Shown here: piece by piece, positions 10,455 through 23,200 of the stretch
How the letters are laid out: each line of letters opens with the position of its first letter
Position numbering within the stretch: the stretch's first letter is position 1
NCBI GenBank assembly: GCA_027563935.2
Contig: CM050450.1
Span: 27,453,439-27,517,438, forward strand
Reading direction: 5' to 3'
DNA: 64,000 nt
Source: Costus lasius
Lineage: Eukaryota > Streptophyta > Magnoliopsida > Zingiberales > Costaceae
The notes under the pieces: generated by a model
Seen by the model: the letters and a program-made list of their open reading frames with translations, nothing else
Database searches by the model: none
Told to the model about the DNA's origin: nothing
Translations under genes and position numbers: made by a program

Positions 10455-10967
10455 CTCACCTACAGAAAGTCAAACAGATTTAAGATCATTGGGTATTCTG
10501 ACTTTGACTTTATAGGATGCCAAGGTAGTTATAAATCAACATCTAGATATGTGTTCTTATTAGCTAGAGGTGCAATATCTTGGGGAAGTGTTAAGCAGAT
10601 ACTTATTGCATCTTTTACTATAAAGGCAGAATTTGTTGCATGTTTTGAGGCATCCAATCATGTTATTTGACTGCGTAATTTTATTTCAAGACTGCGAACT
10701 ATTGAAGGTATACAAAGGCCACTCAAGTTATACTATGACAACAGAGCCGTAGTCTTGTTTTCAAACAATAATAGGAGCTCTTTCAGGTCTAAAGATATAG
10801 ATATCAAGTTCCTCATTGTAAAAGAAAGAGTTCAGAGCAGTTGCATTTCCATTGAGCTTATAAAAACAAACTTTATGATTGCAGACCCCCTCACTAAGGC
10901 ATTAGCTCCAAAAGTTTTTCATGAGCATGTTGAAAACATGGGTAGTACTATTTTTGATTTCATTTGA
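10455..10967 (+). pseudogene. Ty1/copia pol remnant: RNase H and C-terminus
   Basis: This continues the copia frame broken at 2727. Recognisable blocks are GYSDFDFIGC, SWGSVKQILIASFTIKAEFVA, YYDNRAVVLFSNN, KDIDIKFLIVKERV and MIADPLTKALAPKVFHEHVENMG. Position 10670 has an in-frame stop where relatives have an amino acid. The C-terminal ADPLTK...HVE block is the usual copia ending. With the upstream part it makes one decayed copia pol split by about 7.7 kb of insertions. Confidence 0.92.
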
Positions 10968-11376
10968 CCTAGTGGGAGCACATACATTGTTTCATTTGGC
11001 TATTACTGTATTTGTTGTCATGACATTAATGAAAATTTTTAGTTTTCATTATTTGCTCTACTTTTTGATATCATTTGGTTAAAGTTAGACCAGTTGGAAA
11101 TAAAATATAATGTTATCACATTATGTTATTTTCATGCTACACATTCATACTAGATCTATGTCATTCAGTTGAGTCATGCATGTGATCACTGTGAGTCTAA
11201 TTGATGAATAGGTTCAATGACCGCCCCTTTGGTCCTTGTATTCATAAGACTGATGGACGAGATTGATTTAGGTAATATTTCAATATTTATTTGCACATAA
11301 AGCTTGTATTAGAGATTTATATAAGATTGAAGGTATTATTGTGTAAATACATTGTTGTGTCGTCCAAGTGGGAGAT
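10968..11376 (+). other. Copia 3' untranslated interior and polypurine tract
   Basis: A first AGTGGGAG word lies just after the pol stop (about 10971) and a second AAGTGGGAGAT abuts the LTR at 11377. The sequence between is AT-rich and non-coding. The second word is the likely polypurine tract. Confidence 0.65.
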
Positions 11377-11820
11377 TGTTAAAATCTATAGACTACATAA
11401 TGTACACAGATAATATATTGTGTTCGGACATGTAAACGTACATGTAAAGCAATAATTAATCACATGTATTTTATCTCTAATTAATTTATACAAGTCATCT
11501 AATTAATAAAGTATGGAGGGGCTAAATTGTGTAGAATCTATGGGCGCAATTATTAGATCAGTGACTGATTGATCTGTAAATGTGTCATTAGGTTTTCCTC
11601 ATAAATATGCGTGTGGTTCCTAGTTGAGGTGACAGTTGTGAGAGAATGTTTCTGGTTTTGGTTTTCCATCAGCCACCCCAACTCTCTACGGGCAACATCA
11701 CCATCAGTTAGAAGACTCATCCATGACAAACTTTTTTCGTTGCACATCATGGATTCCGGTATGTCTTCATTCATGTCTAAATAATTTTAATGGCAACAGA
11801 GATCTTGAATTATTCTAACA
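11377..11820 (+). repeat. Copia 3' LTR, plus orientation (444 bp)
   Basis: It begins TGTTAAAATC right after the polypurine tract and ends TTCTAACA. It is roughly 85-90 percent similar to the reverse complement of 11823-12261. The two LTRs stand tail to tail with only AT between them. Confidence 0.88.
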
Positions 11821-11822
11821 AT

Positions 11823-12261
11823 TGTTAGATCGTACTAAATATCTTGCTTATAAAATTGTTAGGAGAAAGCATTTAAAGACATTGAATTCATGACCTACAG
11901 CGAAAAATTTGTCACTGACGAATCTTCTAACTAATGGTGAAGTTGTTTGTAGAGAGTTGGGGCGGCTGATGGAAAACCAAATCCGAAGGCACTCTCTAAC
12001 AATTGTCACCTCAACTAGGGACCACACCCTTGATTATAAGGAAAACCTAATGGCACATTTACAGATCGGTCCATCAATGATATAATAGTTGTGCCCAGAG
12101 ATTCTACACAATTTAGCCTCTCCATACTTTATTAATTAGACAATTTGTATAAATTAATTAGAGATAAAATACATGCGATTAATTATTGCTTTACATGTAC
12201 GTCTACATATCCGAATGCAATATATTATCTATGTACATTGTGTAGTCCATAGATCTTAACA
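11823..12261 (-). repeat. Copia 3' LTR, minus orientation (439 bp)
   Basis: This is the mirror copy of the preceding LTR. Read on the minus strand it starts TGTTAAGATC at 12261, preceded by a GTGGTAGAT tract, and ends TCTAACA at 11823. It belongs to the inverted copia remnant to its right. Confidence 0.88.
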
Positions 12262-13998
12262 ATCTACCACTTGGACGATACAATAATGTACTTACACAAT
12301 AATACCCTCAATCACATACAAATCTCCAATACAAGCTTTATGTGCACATAACTATAGAAAGGTGATCTAAATCAATCTTATCCATTAGTTTATCAATACA
12401 AGGACCAAACAGGCAGTTATTGACACATTATTGCAATTAGACCCACAATGATCACATGCATTAACTAAACCAAATGACATAAATATAGTATGGATGTGTA
12501 GCATGAAAATACATAATGTGATAACGTCACGTTTTATTTCCAACTAGCCAAACTTTAACCAAATGAGATCAAAAGTATAGAGCAAAAGAAAATTGAAAAC
12601 CTTTTATTGATGTCATGACAATAATTACAGATATCAACAAATATATAAGCTAAGTCACCGATTAAAAGACATTGCTGCCAACGCCCATATTTTTAACATG
12701 TTGATGAAAAACGTTCAGCGTCAATACCCTAGTGAGTGGGTCTACAACCATAGAGTTTATTCCTATAAGCTTAATGGAAATTTAACTACTCTGAACTCTT
12801 TCTTTTACAATGAGGAACTTGATGTTTATATGTTTAGACCTGTAAGAGCTCCTATTGTTATTTGAAAACAAGACTGCGGCTCTGTTGTCATAGTATAACT
12901 TGAGTGGCCTTTCTATACCTTCAAAAATTCACAATCTTGAAATAAAATTACGCAACCAAATAGCATGATTGGATACCTCAAAGCTTGCAACGAATTCTAT
13001 CTCCAAAGTAGAAGATACAATAAGTGTCTATTTAACACTTTTCCAAGATATTGCACCTCCAGCTAATAGGAACACATATCCAAATGTCGATTTACGGCTG
13101 TCTTGGCATTCAGCAAAGTCAGAGTCAGAATACCCAATAATCTCAAGTCTATCTGACTTTCTGTTTGTGAGCATATAATCTTTAATGTTTTACAAATATC
13201 TAAAAACTCTTGTGGCTGCAACCCAATGTTCTCTTTTTAGATTATTTTAATATATACCAAGCATTCCAACAATGAATGCAAGGTCAGGATGAGTGTAGAC
13301 TTGTGCATACATCAAACTCCCTACTGCAAAAGCATAAGAGATGTTTTCCATAAACTTAGAATCAATTTCACCTTTTAGACATTGTTTAAGACTAAATTTA
13401 TCCTCTTTAGCCATAGGGGTTCCAAGTGCTCTACAATTTTGCATACCAAACCATTGCAATACTTTTTAATATAACACTTTTGTGATAATCCTAAGATTCC
13501 TCATGAACGATCATGATGAATCTGGATCCCGAATACAAAAGATGCTTCACCAGGATCTTTCATTTCAAATTACTTTGAAAAAAATTTCTTAGTATCCTGA
13601 AGTATTTGCATATCGCTATTAGCAAGCAAAATGTCATCCATATATAGAACCAGAAAAAGATATCTACTCCCACTGAACTTATGGTACACACAATCTTCAC
13701 CTCAAAACCAAATGAGAGAACTACCTAACAAAATTTTTGGTACCATTGACGGGAAGCTTGTTTAAGCTCATAAATGAATTTCTTTAATTTACAAACCAAT
13801 TGATTAGATCCATCTGAATCCAATCTTTCTAGTTGAAACATATAAATCATTTTCTCAATGTCTTAACATCCATTTAATGAAGCTCAAGGTCAAAATATAC
13901 TACCAAAGCTATAATTATTCAAAAAGAGTATTTCAATGAAACCAGAGAGAGTCTCTTTATAGTCAATGTCTTCCCTTTGGGTGAAACCTTTTATAATA
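12262..13998 (-). pseudogene. Inverted Ty1/copia pol remnant
   Basis: Read on the minus strand, it carries the same RT-RNase H order as the plus-strand copia, with many frameshifts and stops. The longest frame (13247-13459) includes RALGTPMAKEDKFSLKQC and YTHPDLAFIVGML. Further left are the RNase H and HVKNMG end (near 12690), and further right LYMDDILLANSDM (near 13630). The homology stops near 13994, inside the FTQREDIDYKET region of RT, and a different retrotransposon begins. The 5' half of the element is therefore missing. Confidence 0.9.
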
Positions 13999-14009
13999 TC
14001 CTAAAAAAA

Positions 14010-15994
14010 TGTTATTATGATTTGCAAAATAATCATGCATGAGAATAAAAATTTATACTTGTTATGAGTTGTGATATCCTTGTTGTAGTATATTACATAT
14101 TGGAGAACCTTGAGTAATATAGAATGAAAATGTAAGTGAATTTGTGAAAACATATTTACTAAGTTAGGTAGAAATAAAAAAAAATTAAACATAAGAACAT
14201 GAGACAAACTTGGGGGTTGAAAAGTCAATATTACTATGTAATCATGCCACCTCATAGTACATGTTTTACCACCTTCTTACACCTCATCCTCCTTCATGAT
14301 TACTTGAGATAAATATGAGAAAATAATGAACTTTGACATGCTTGCTCGTGCCTAACCTGAAAGAAAGGAAACATAGGGAAGGGGAAGAGGAAAAAGAGGG
14401 GAAAACACAAGTATAGAGTGATTTTTGACTTCTTAGGCAAGTACTTTTATCTTTCTTTGTAATATTTTGCCTATTGCTTCAACTTCATGAGAAATTATCT
14501 TTGATGCAGTTTGTGATATTAAGTTTCTTCTAATTGCCATGATTTTGATTAATTCCTCCCATGAAAGAATGATCTATGCTATGTTAAAAGACTATGAATG
14601 CTTATGTGAAGTAAACCTGACCTTTCTTCAGTCAATTTATCATAACTTTTGAATCCCTGATCCAAATCTTATGAAATCTGATTCATTGTAAATAAGACTC
14701 AAGTATCTTTCTTTTGATTTAGATATTTCATACTTTCAAGTTGGTTATCGCATTTATTGATTTAGTTCAATCTGACCCTATAAATTTGTCTTTACTATTT
14801 TGACCTTTATCTAGTTATTGATTTAAGTCCAAATTATGTGACCATAAATATACAAAATGATTATTTTCATATCAAGTACACTTAATAACCTACAATTAGA
14901 GCCCTTATTTGAGTGAGTTGGATTAGAAATGAATTTATAATCGAATTTTCACTTAACCCTTTAAATCTAGAAATCTTCCTTTCATGATTCTAACCTCTTT
15001 TTACTTCATTGATTATAAGTTTTTGTATTGAGCTCCATTTGAAGTAAAACTAATTTTCTTGACAAGTAAATTCAAAATCCTTTGTTTGATATACTTATCA
15101 TACCAAATGGTATTATATGAAGAACTTGAAGGCCAAGTTCAATAAGATCTAAATTTCTGAATTTTAGGTTACTTGACCATACATATGTGTACCTTGTATA
15201 AATGGTCTTCTATTTGAATTCTATTCATACATATGTCTCTTCCATTTGGAAATGAGTATATCAGCACTTATCTCTTGTATGAACTTTATGATTCACATCT
15301 TTGAGGGTTTGATACATATATCAATGAACCCATTTCACAATAAAGGAAAGTATGTTTCATTTTGTTACTGTATTGGATGCTAGTGGGAATAACTTTTTGA
15401 GCCCGAAAGGAAAAAAGACTATGCGCCCGAAAGGGAAAAGACTATGAGCCCAGAAATGGAAAAAGAGGGATAGTTGTGGAACAAAGTGCTACATGGAATA
15501 AAGTGCTACATTAGAAATAATGGAGGCCACCTCTTAAATCCATGGGAGCCACCTCTTGAATCTCACTATCTCATTTGAGGCACCATGATAGCTCTAGCCG
15601 GCATATGTATGATTTTCACCCTAACGAGGGTGGATTATGCTTCTAGACGTGGAAGGTTTATGTGTTATTCTCCACTATGCAATTTGTATGATATGTCTCT
15701 TTGGTTTGATTTTTCTTTATGTTCCTCATGCTTATGATTTCACTGTCATGTTGCTATTTGATTTTGCTTATGGAACCATGTATGGTTTTTATGATATAAA
15801 AGGATTTTGATTCATAGGATGAAATTTTGAATTGATATATTGAGTTATTGTTACCTCCTAAAAAATGATGGAAAGTAAATTTTATAAGTCATTTTGAACA
15901 AGTTATCGAGTATTGATCCTGGATACATATTGCCAATTTTTTTTTATGATATGCATTTTCATTAATTCAATTATCATCATCTAGGGGTGTGACA
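14010..15994 (+). repeat. 5' LTR of a plus-strand Ty3/gypsy element (start inferred)
   Basis: The right end is well defined: GGGGTGTGACA at 15994, then a primer site. The left end is inferred from the loss of copia homology at about 13998 and the first TG at 14010. No second LTR survives to confirm the length. The LTR is AT-rich and contains three 23-24 bp repeats around GAGCCCGAAAGG (15399-15470), like those in Del/Tekay LTRs. Confidence 0.6.
15399..15470 (+). repeat. Three short tandem units in the gypsy LTR
   Basis: GCCCGAAAGG-type words at 15401, 15425 and 15448 are each followed by an AAAGACTATG-like tail. The period is 23-24 bp. Confidence 0.7.
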
Positions 15995-15998
15995 ATTG

Positions 15999-16010
15999 TG
16001 GTATTAGAGC
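15999..16010 (+). promoter_or_regulatory. Primer binding site, initiator tRNA-Met type
   Basis: TGGTATTAGAGC lies 4 bp after the LTR. It differs by one base from the common plant site TGGTATCAGAGC. Confidence 0.85.
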
Positions 16011-16080
16011 AAAAGTTTTTGAATTTTCTGGGGATCTTTAATTTGATCATGGTGACTCTTAGTGATTAACACTATTTCAT

Positions 16081-17441
16081 TTGATGATTGTTGTGGTAAG
16101 AAAGATGACAAGGTCATCACAATCTCCTAGTGACTCTCCAACTCAAATGGCGGGTGTTTTAAAAGCTTTGGAGACAATGTCTAGTTTGATGCAACAACAA
16201 ATGACAAGAAGTGATAATCAAAATAATTATGTTGCTTCAAGCCAACAAAATAGTGATCATTTGGGACTAGAGAAGTTTAAGAAGTTGAATCCTCCTTCAT
16301 TTTGTGGTGATCCAAATCCAAATGTGGCAAAAAAGTGGATTATGCAAATGGAGAAAATATTTACTGTTACCAACTATTCAGATAGTCAAAAGGTATTACT
16401 AGCTACATTTATGTTTGAAGGAGAAGCAGAGCATTGATGGAGAATAGTCAAAAGTGTATATGAATCAAGGGAGGAACCCATCACTTGGATTTCTTTTATA
16501 GAAAAATTCTATGAAAAGTACTTTCTAGAAAACATTAGAGATCAAAAGGAAATGGAATTCTTACAGCTAATTCAAGGAAACCGTTCTATGGCACAATACG
16601 ATGCTAAGTTCATAGAGTTATCAAGATTTGCCCCACACATGGTTGACATTGAGATAAAGAAATCAAAGAGATTTGAAAGAGGTTTGAGACCAAGTATAAG
16701 AATAAGAATTTCAGCTTTAAAACTTAGAAATTATGGTGAATTAGTGGATATAGCAACAATTGTTGAAAGAGATGTTGAAGAAATGCAAGATATGAGAAAC
16801 AAGAAGGGCAAAGCAAGAGAAATGGACAACAAGAGAAAGAGAGTAAATGAAGCTAATACTAACTATAAGAAATTTAGACCAGCTACAAGTAACATGACAA
16901 GACCACCACAAAGGTTTCTTTCTTGTGCTAGTTGTGGAGGGAAACATGAGACCAAACAATGTTATAAAATTATTGGTGCATGTTTTATTTGTGGTAAGCA
17001 AGGACATCTAGCAAGAGATTGTTCACATAATAGAAGGAAAGATTTAACAACCACAAAGCCATTAGCTCATGCTAAAGTGTATGCTATTGTTGAACCAGAT
17101 GCGAAGGCTTCAAAATCAGTAGTTGAAGGTATAGTTAATTTTTCATATAAAGTTGCAAAGGTCTTATTTGATCCTAGCTCAAATTTATCATTTGTTTCCC
17201 ATCATTTTGTATCTCACTTGGGGAAAGAACCTAAGCAACTTGATTTCTTGTTGTGTGTCTCAACACTAGTTGGCGACTCTTTGACTGCTGATCTTGTTTA
17301 TCCTTCCTGTTTAATCTCAATGGGAGAATATGAACTTCTAGCAAATTTGATCCTTTTAGATGTTCAAGATTATGATATTATCCTCGGTATGGATTGGCTT
17401 TCTTCATATTATGCTACTGTGGACTGTTATAGGAAGATAGT
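16081..17441 (+). pseudogene. Ty3/gypsy gag-protease, broken
   Basis: The gag core (16081-16900) has LEKFKKLNPPSFCGDPNP, AKKWIMQMEKIF and a FEGEAEH motif followed by an in-frame TGA (16435-16437). The same frame continues to 17441. Two cysteine clusters follow, with CFICGKQGHLARDC (about 16981) the intact CCHC knuckle. The aspartic protease region reads VLFDPSSNLSFVS, where active relatives have D-[ST]-G, so the catalytic motif is changed. The region ends YDIILGMDWLSSYYATVDCY before a solo LTR interrupts it at 17442 (TSD atagt). The coding sequence resumes at 19455. The copy is inactive. Confidence 0.9.
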
Positions 17442-19454
17442 TGATAGCACCCCACAAATGTAGATGGGCGTTCCCCGCAAGTGCACGGGTCTATCGAAGT
17501 AATAAAATATCGATCCTATAGGGACTGATGGGCAAGTACTGATAGATCTCGAATTTGCTAGCTAGACTACGTCGAAATTTGTGAAGTTTAAAGCGTTAAA
17601 CTAGTTGAATGCACAAGAACATAAATGAAGGTACTCGCACAAGGGAATCTTGATAGGATGAATTATTAGGACATGGGTTCACCGCTTTGACTCCCTACAG
17701 CAGAATAGTCCAGTCTCTATTACCGCTATCCTGTCTAGTTCAAGGGATTCAGCTTCCTTGTCACGTAGGTTGCTCCCTCCAATGGCTATGTTTGTTCCCA
17801 TAGACTTGGCTACTGGTCAAACCTGTGAGGTTCTGACGATTAGTCGGACTCACCGTCTCCCTGACACAACTAAGCTCATAATACCTTCAAGGTGGGTACA
17901 GGTTAACACGGGGGGTCCTCCCCAAGAATTCTTGACTTATAAACTTATAAACACCACCCCCCCCCCCCCCCCCCCCGCGTAACTTCTGGCTCAAGCGCTC
18001 CCTCTCAGGCAGCGCAGGCATAGCGTCCCTAAACAATCCAACGTACTAGCATGCAAGAAGTTTGCCAGATGCATCTATGACCCAGAAACTACCACTAGGA
18101 GAGTGCAGTTCATCAAGTGGATTCTCCCTAGCCCCTGATTTACAAACCCCACACGAGAAACTAAAAGGCTCAAATGCTCCCTTTCGGGTAGCATACGCAA
18201 AGTGTTCAGGCAAATTTGATAAACCCCCGATCAAATGCTTCCGACGCGCGGTCGGACTCATGGTCTCCCCAACGCATCTAAGATCATAACTACCCCTTGG
18301 TTGAGTACAGACAATCAATGAGTTCTTCGTGATTATCTGATCTACAAACCTCAATTTAAGGGAAGAAGGCTCAAGCGCATTCTTTCGAATGACGCAGGCA
18401 AGGCGTGCACATAGGATCGAGTCAGATCTTGGCACTTAGAGCATGTCTATTACAGCTAGCAAGTTATCAAAGGGGCTACCCCCACCTCCTGATTTTGAAG
18501 TTTAGCCTAACGTATTCATGATGAAAGCGCAAGTAATAATCTTCAATAGCATACGCATATGCAAGTGTGTACAGGAATTACAAGGGGAAGGCAGGATCAT
18601 ATGTTACTTTGCATGGATCATACAATATACACAGCAATTTGAAAGTAAGTGCGAGACCTTTCTTATAGATTTCTCCTTAAGGAGCTCACACAGTAAGTAT
18701 CTTCAATAGATGCGAATGCACAGCCCCTTGGTTATCTTCTCCTTCCAAACGCAGCAATCTCCTCCTATGTGAACCCCCTCTTCCTTGAAGCCAAGGGTCT
18801 TTTATCTCCTCTCTTCCGCGCCTTCTTCTCTTTCCCATGCCATGCAAAAAGTCTCTACGATTGCTGCCTCTACTAAGCCGAAAGAACCCCCTGCCAGCCT
18901 CCTTCCATGCCCTGCAACGCTGCCAGTCGCCATTTTACGAAATCCTCATTGCTTGCGCCGATTTCTCCTCTGAAAAGCTGCTCCGAGCTTCTTTGTCTAC
19001 GGGGGAGAAAGGTCCTTAACGCCCCTGAGCTTCCCTTAGGTTAGCTCAAAGAAATCTGGGTAAAAATTGTGATTTCGTAACAGGAGGATCCGTGATCCCG
19101 GGTGTGAATTTGGTTGTGACCCGGTCGTGATTTATCAGTTTCAGCTTCAGGCACAGAGAGGGTCGTGGGTATGATTCTGATCGGGATCCGATCGTGATTT
19201 CTAATAAGGACCTCAATGACTCCGAAAACTTCCAGTTGATATCATCTTGAGTCGTGAGGAGCTTTTCTACCTCAAAAGTCCCAGAATCCTTCCTCTTTTC
19301 GGTCGTTTTAACCTGAAAACGTGAAAATGCCACAAGAGGTGTAGATTCCATAGATATAAAGCAATTAACGTATTAATAAGGTAGAAAACCTAGAAATGTA
19401 GATGATTTTGATAGTGAAATCATGCTTAGAATACTATAAAAATCTGTGTCAACA
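17442..19454 (-). mobile_element. Solo LTR (2013 bp), third Athila-type family
   Basis: It is bounded by the TSD atagt (17437-17441 and 19455-19459), with TGATAGCACC at the left and GTGTCAACA at the right. The left end holds GCAAGTGCACGGGTCTATCG. Read on the minus strand this resembles the GTGCACTTGC end of the other Athila-type LTRs, which gives the orientation. A region near 19086-19205 has palindromic words such as GATCGGGATCCGATC. A run of 20 C lies at 17957-17976. No coding sequence is seen. Confidence 0.85.
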
Positions 19455-20166
19455 ATAGTCACCATGAATCTTCCTAATGAGATCCAATTTCAATTCAAGG
19501 GTGTTGCACTTCATTCTAGTCTATCTCTCATTTCATTTATGCATGCTTCTAAATTGATTAACAAAGGGTGTGAATGTTATTTAGCTCATGTGAAAGAGTG
19601 TCAAGAACCTACACCTGATTTAAATTTGACACCCTTTGTTATAGAATTTTCAGATGTATTCACCAATGATTTGCTTGGTTTACCTCCTGAGAGAGAAGTT
19701 GAATTTAGCATTGATCGCATTCCTAGTACTATGCCCGTATCTAAGACTCCACACAAGATGGCACCAACAGAATTGTATGGATGACACCAATAGAATTAGC
19801 AGAGTTGAGAAAGCAATTACAATAGTTGTTAGATAAAGGGTTCATCAGACCTAGTGTCTCACCTTGGGGTACACCAGCATTGCTTGTTAAGAAGAAAGAT
19901 GGTACAGTAAGACTTTGTATTGATTATAGACAATTGAATCAGGCAACAATCAAGAATAAGTATCCATTACCTAGAATTGATGATTTGTTTGACCAGTTAC
20001 AAGGGGCACAAGTATTTTCAAAAATTGATTTGAGATCTGGTTAATATTAATTGAAGATCAAGAAGGAGAACATTTCAAAAACAACATTCAGAATCAGATA
20101 TGGTCACTAAGAATTCCTAGTTATGCCCTTTGGGTTAACTAATTCTCCTGCAGTATTCATGGATCC
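19455..20166 (+). pseudogene. Ty3/gypsy protease end and reverse transcriptase, truncated
   Basis: This is the continuation of the gypsy frame after the solo LTR. A protease-RT linker (19455-19784) includes EFSDVFTNDLLGLPPEREVEF. RT follows in the next frame (19826-20044): [52 protein letters not shown] and [10 protein letters not shown], then an in-frame stop. The RT palm block MPFGLTNS...FMD is visible near 20125-20160. The sequence then changes abruptly near 20166, before the catalytic [YF]xDD box. RNase H, integrase and the 3' LTR are absent. The blocks are chromovirus-like (Tekay/Del group). Confidence 0.88.
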
Positions 20167-20283
20167 AGAGCTGGGATTTGAAGGTTGCAGTGAGGGCAAA
20201 GACCAGTTCAGGCAGCGCAAGCGAGGTCTTTAACGAGTTCGGCACTAACGGAGATCGCAGAGGTGAGATTCCTTCCTAGAATA
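20167..20283. other. Non-repeat fragment left of the nested element
   Basis: These 117 bp do not match any other part of the window. They end with TSD gaata (20279-20283). Removing the 27-kb insertion joins them to 47670-48143, which may hold a promoter. This could be low-copy host DNA. Confidence 0.4.
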
Positions 20284-23200
20284 TGTTACACCCTGGTACT
20301 AAGACTAGAATCAAACAATCTATTGTAACTTTATAATCTAGGAACAACAATATAAGTTTGACTGCTACAAAATTCTCTTTACAAATACAATACTTGACAT
20401 CGGAGTAAGCTTTTAAACTTTTACAACAACTCATGCCTCAGCTAAAAACAATAACTTTTAATTACAAGATTCATGATTCACAATCCTTCAAGAATAATCC
20501 AACTAGTAACTTTTTAGCCATGCCTTGAATTCCTTAGTCCAGACCAGTACCTGCAAAATCAACAAGACTCAGCAAAGTAAGCCTGTCCCCAGAAGAAAGG
20601 GTAGTCCCTTAAATTCAAAGGAGGGGAAACTAGTAAGAAGCATGAATAATAAAATTGTAACAAACTGAATACTAAAAAAACTTTAAACTGAAAGCGGAAC
20701 TGAAAACTGGAATATGTAAACTAGAATCTAGAAACTGTAAACTCAACACTGTAAAGCAACTAGATAAACTGATTCAACTGGATAAATAGAATTAATACCA
20801 TGCATAAATCAACTGTGAGCAATACCTACTGGCTTGTGGGGTCGTCACCCCGAATATGCATGATAAGGTGAATCATGCAGCTTACATGGTGAACACACGC
20901 ACTACCATGTGACACGAATCCCAATGCATGCTAACTTGGGATCCCAATCTGTCCACAGAGTGGATACTGTTGGTGTATATGCCCTAAAGACCAATGTATG
21001 GATATGGTCAGGCATTGGTTGAATGTACTTTGATAGAACTATTACTCTTTATATAGGCATGGTCGTTATTATGCAGACTTCTCTACCTGCGTTGATGTAT
21101 TGAGTTGCATAAATAATGTCCCAGGAGTTTGGATTGGATCCATTCTCATAAGCTATCCCCAGACAAGGTACCTTAGCAGATATGGGACAGCTTTGGTACA
21201 TGTGAGACTGGTGTATGGGCTGGTTAGGTGCAGGGCACAGTAACGCAGACATACAGGTGCATTGGATGCACTGGAGTGATCCACCGTGAGGATTGACTTG
21301 TCTAGTCAACAAGTCAATCTCACATGCAAGAGGTTTGCATTGATCCTTAGACTTGAGGTATTCATGTCTAGACTTGATGATGGGTATGCTTTAATACAGT
21401 CTTACGTCTCTCCGTAATTGGGAGATCAAAACGACTGTCATTGGGCATTTCATAAGTCATGTAGAGACATGGATGACCAATAGTAGGATTTGCCCCTTCC
21501 TTATTGGAAGTATGATATCCACCTCGGGGCGCCCCACCTTATTGGTGCATGACAGGAAAGTGTGGCCACACTTGTTGAGTCATGACCAATGCATTGGATA
21601 ATAAACTTGAGACTAATCCAATGGCAGGATATCAGTTTAGGCAAAGGGATCTGTAATGCAATAGGAATCCTCGTTGCTTGTTAGGAGTTGTTGCCATAAT
21701 GACTTAAGTCCTATGACATGGGTAGTAGTGATGTGTTGCTAGATACCTCTCACTACTTATGATGTTTACATCATTGCCATGGTCATATGGATCCTACGGG
21801 GTCACACGCAATAGACTCTTGACGTTGCTTTAATCAGAAGCCTTAGGATCAAGTTATTGGAAAACTTGGATCCATTTGAAAGATTTCATCAGCGCCAATG
21901 GGCCTGATGAGTTGGAAGAAAGTTATTGGAGCCAAACTTCATTTTTGGCAGGTTGACCCGAAATTGACCTAGATTGGTCACATTTGGATTAGGGTTGCAT
22001 TGGATTGGATCCAATGGCTTAATCAACCCATGCCATGAAGTTTGGGCTAGCTCATTATCCAATGAGGCCCAATAATTAGTTGTCATGAAGAGGAATTGGC
22101 TTAAAAGGGTATAATGGGGAGAATTCTCACCCCATTGGCGCCTAGGGGCATAATGGGGTGAGGGAGGCGCCTTTGCTTCATTATGGAAGTAAAGAGCGCC
22201 TAGCCCTTCTTCCTTGGATGGAATACTTGCCTCTAAGGTAAGTCTTGGGGCTGATATGGCTTGAGAACTTTTATGGGAAGTTCCTAGGCGCATATGGACA
22301 TAAGGAAGAGGTATATGGTAATGTCTTGGAGACTTACCTTACCTCAAACCCTAGTTTCTCCCAAAACCCTTACCCTAGCCGAAACTCCTCATGCATGTTG
22401 CGCCTAGCCACTTAGCCTTTGATGGTAAGAATGCATTTGAGGCATGTCTTGGGCTGATATGGCCATTGGGCAAATTAGGATAGGTTGAATGAGGTTTATG
22501 GTAAAGTCTTGGAGGCTTTCCTTAGCTCAAGACTCCTTTATCCTAACCGCCCACTTGGCATAATCCTAGCCATTGCAATTACCGCCCCTTGTCCTATTAA
22601 TAGGACCCTTGTCGCCCCACTAAGAGGTTGATTCGTGTGGACAATATCAAGGAGGGGTGACATATCTCTTGGAGAGACTTGGAGTGCAAGGGGCGAAAGT
22701 AAATAAGGCTTGGCGCAAACTTCTTCCTTGGAGCCGCAAGTTCTTCCTCTCCCTCTCTTCTTGGCGCAAGGACTCTTAGTGCTTGGTGGCATCTCCTTGC
22801 CACAAGCTCTCTCCCTTCCTTGGCCATAGGCACACCTTGCTTGAAGGTGGCGCAAGCAAAGAAGAAGAAAGGAAGCAACTTGGCGGCATCATCTTCCTCC
22901 TCATCTCCTCTTGGTGCTTTCATCTTGGAGGTGGCGCAAGAGAAGTAAAGATACCATAAGGCTTGATTCTCTTCCCGAGGCTAGCACCAAGCGTGGAAGG
23001 GAGCAACGATCAAGGAGTCGATGCGTGGATACTTGTAGAGGGCGAACACATGGGCGCCTTCAACATGGCTTCGACATCTAGACAAGCAAAAGAGGTACAT
23101 CTCTATCACATCCTTGTGTATACTCACTCGCATGGATCCTTGGGAAAGGAATGTGTTTCGGGTGTAATGCTTCTTCCGCTGCGTCCTGGGACTGCAAAAT

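Noticed and set aside
18046..18435. 129-residue minus-strand frame
   Set aside because: Internal to a solo LTR (17442-19454), opposite a second chance frame; no domain.
22538..22923. Minus-strand frames of about 105 residues in the solo LTR
   Set aside because: Two overlapping frames with no conserved motif; inside an LTR with clean TSD.
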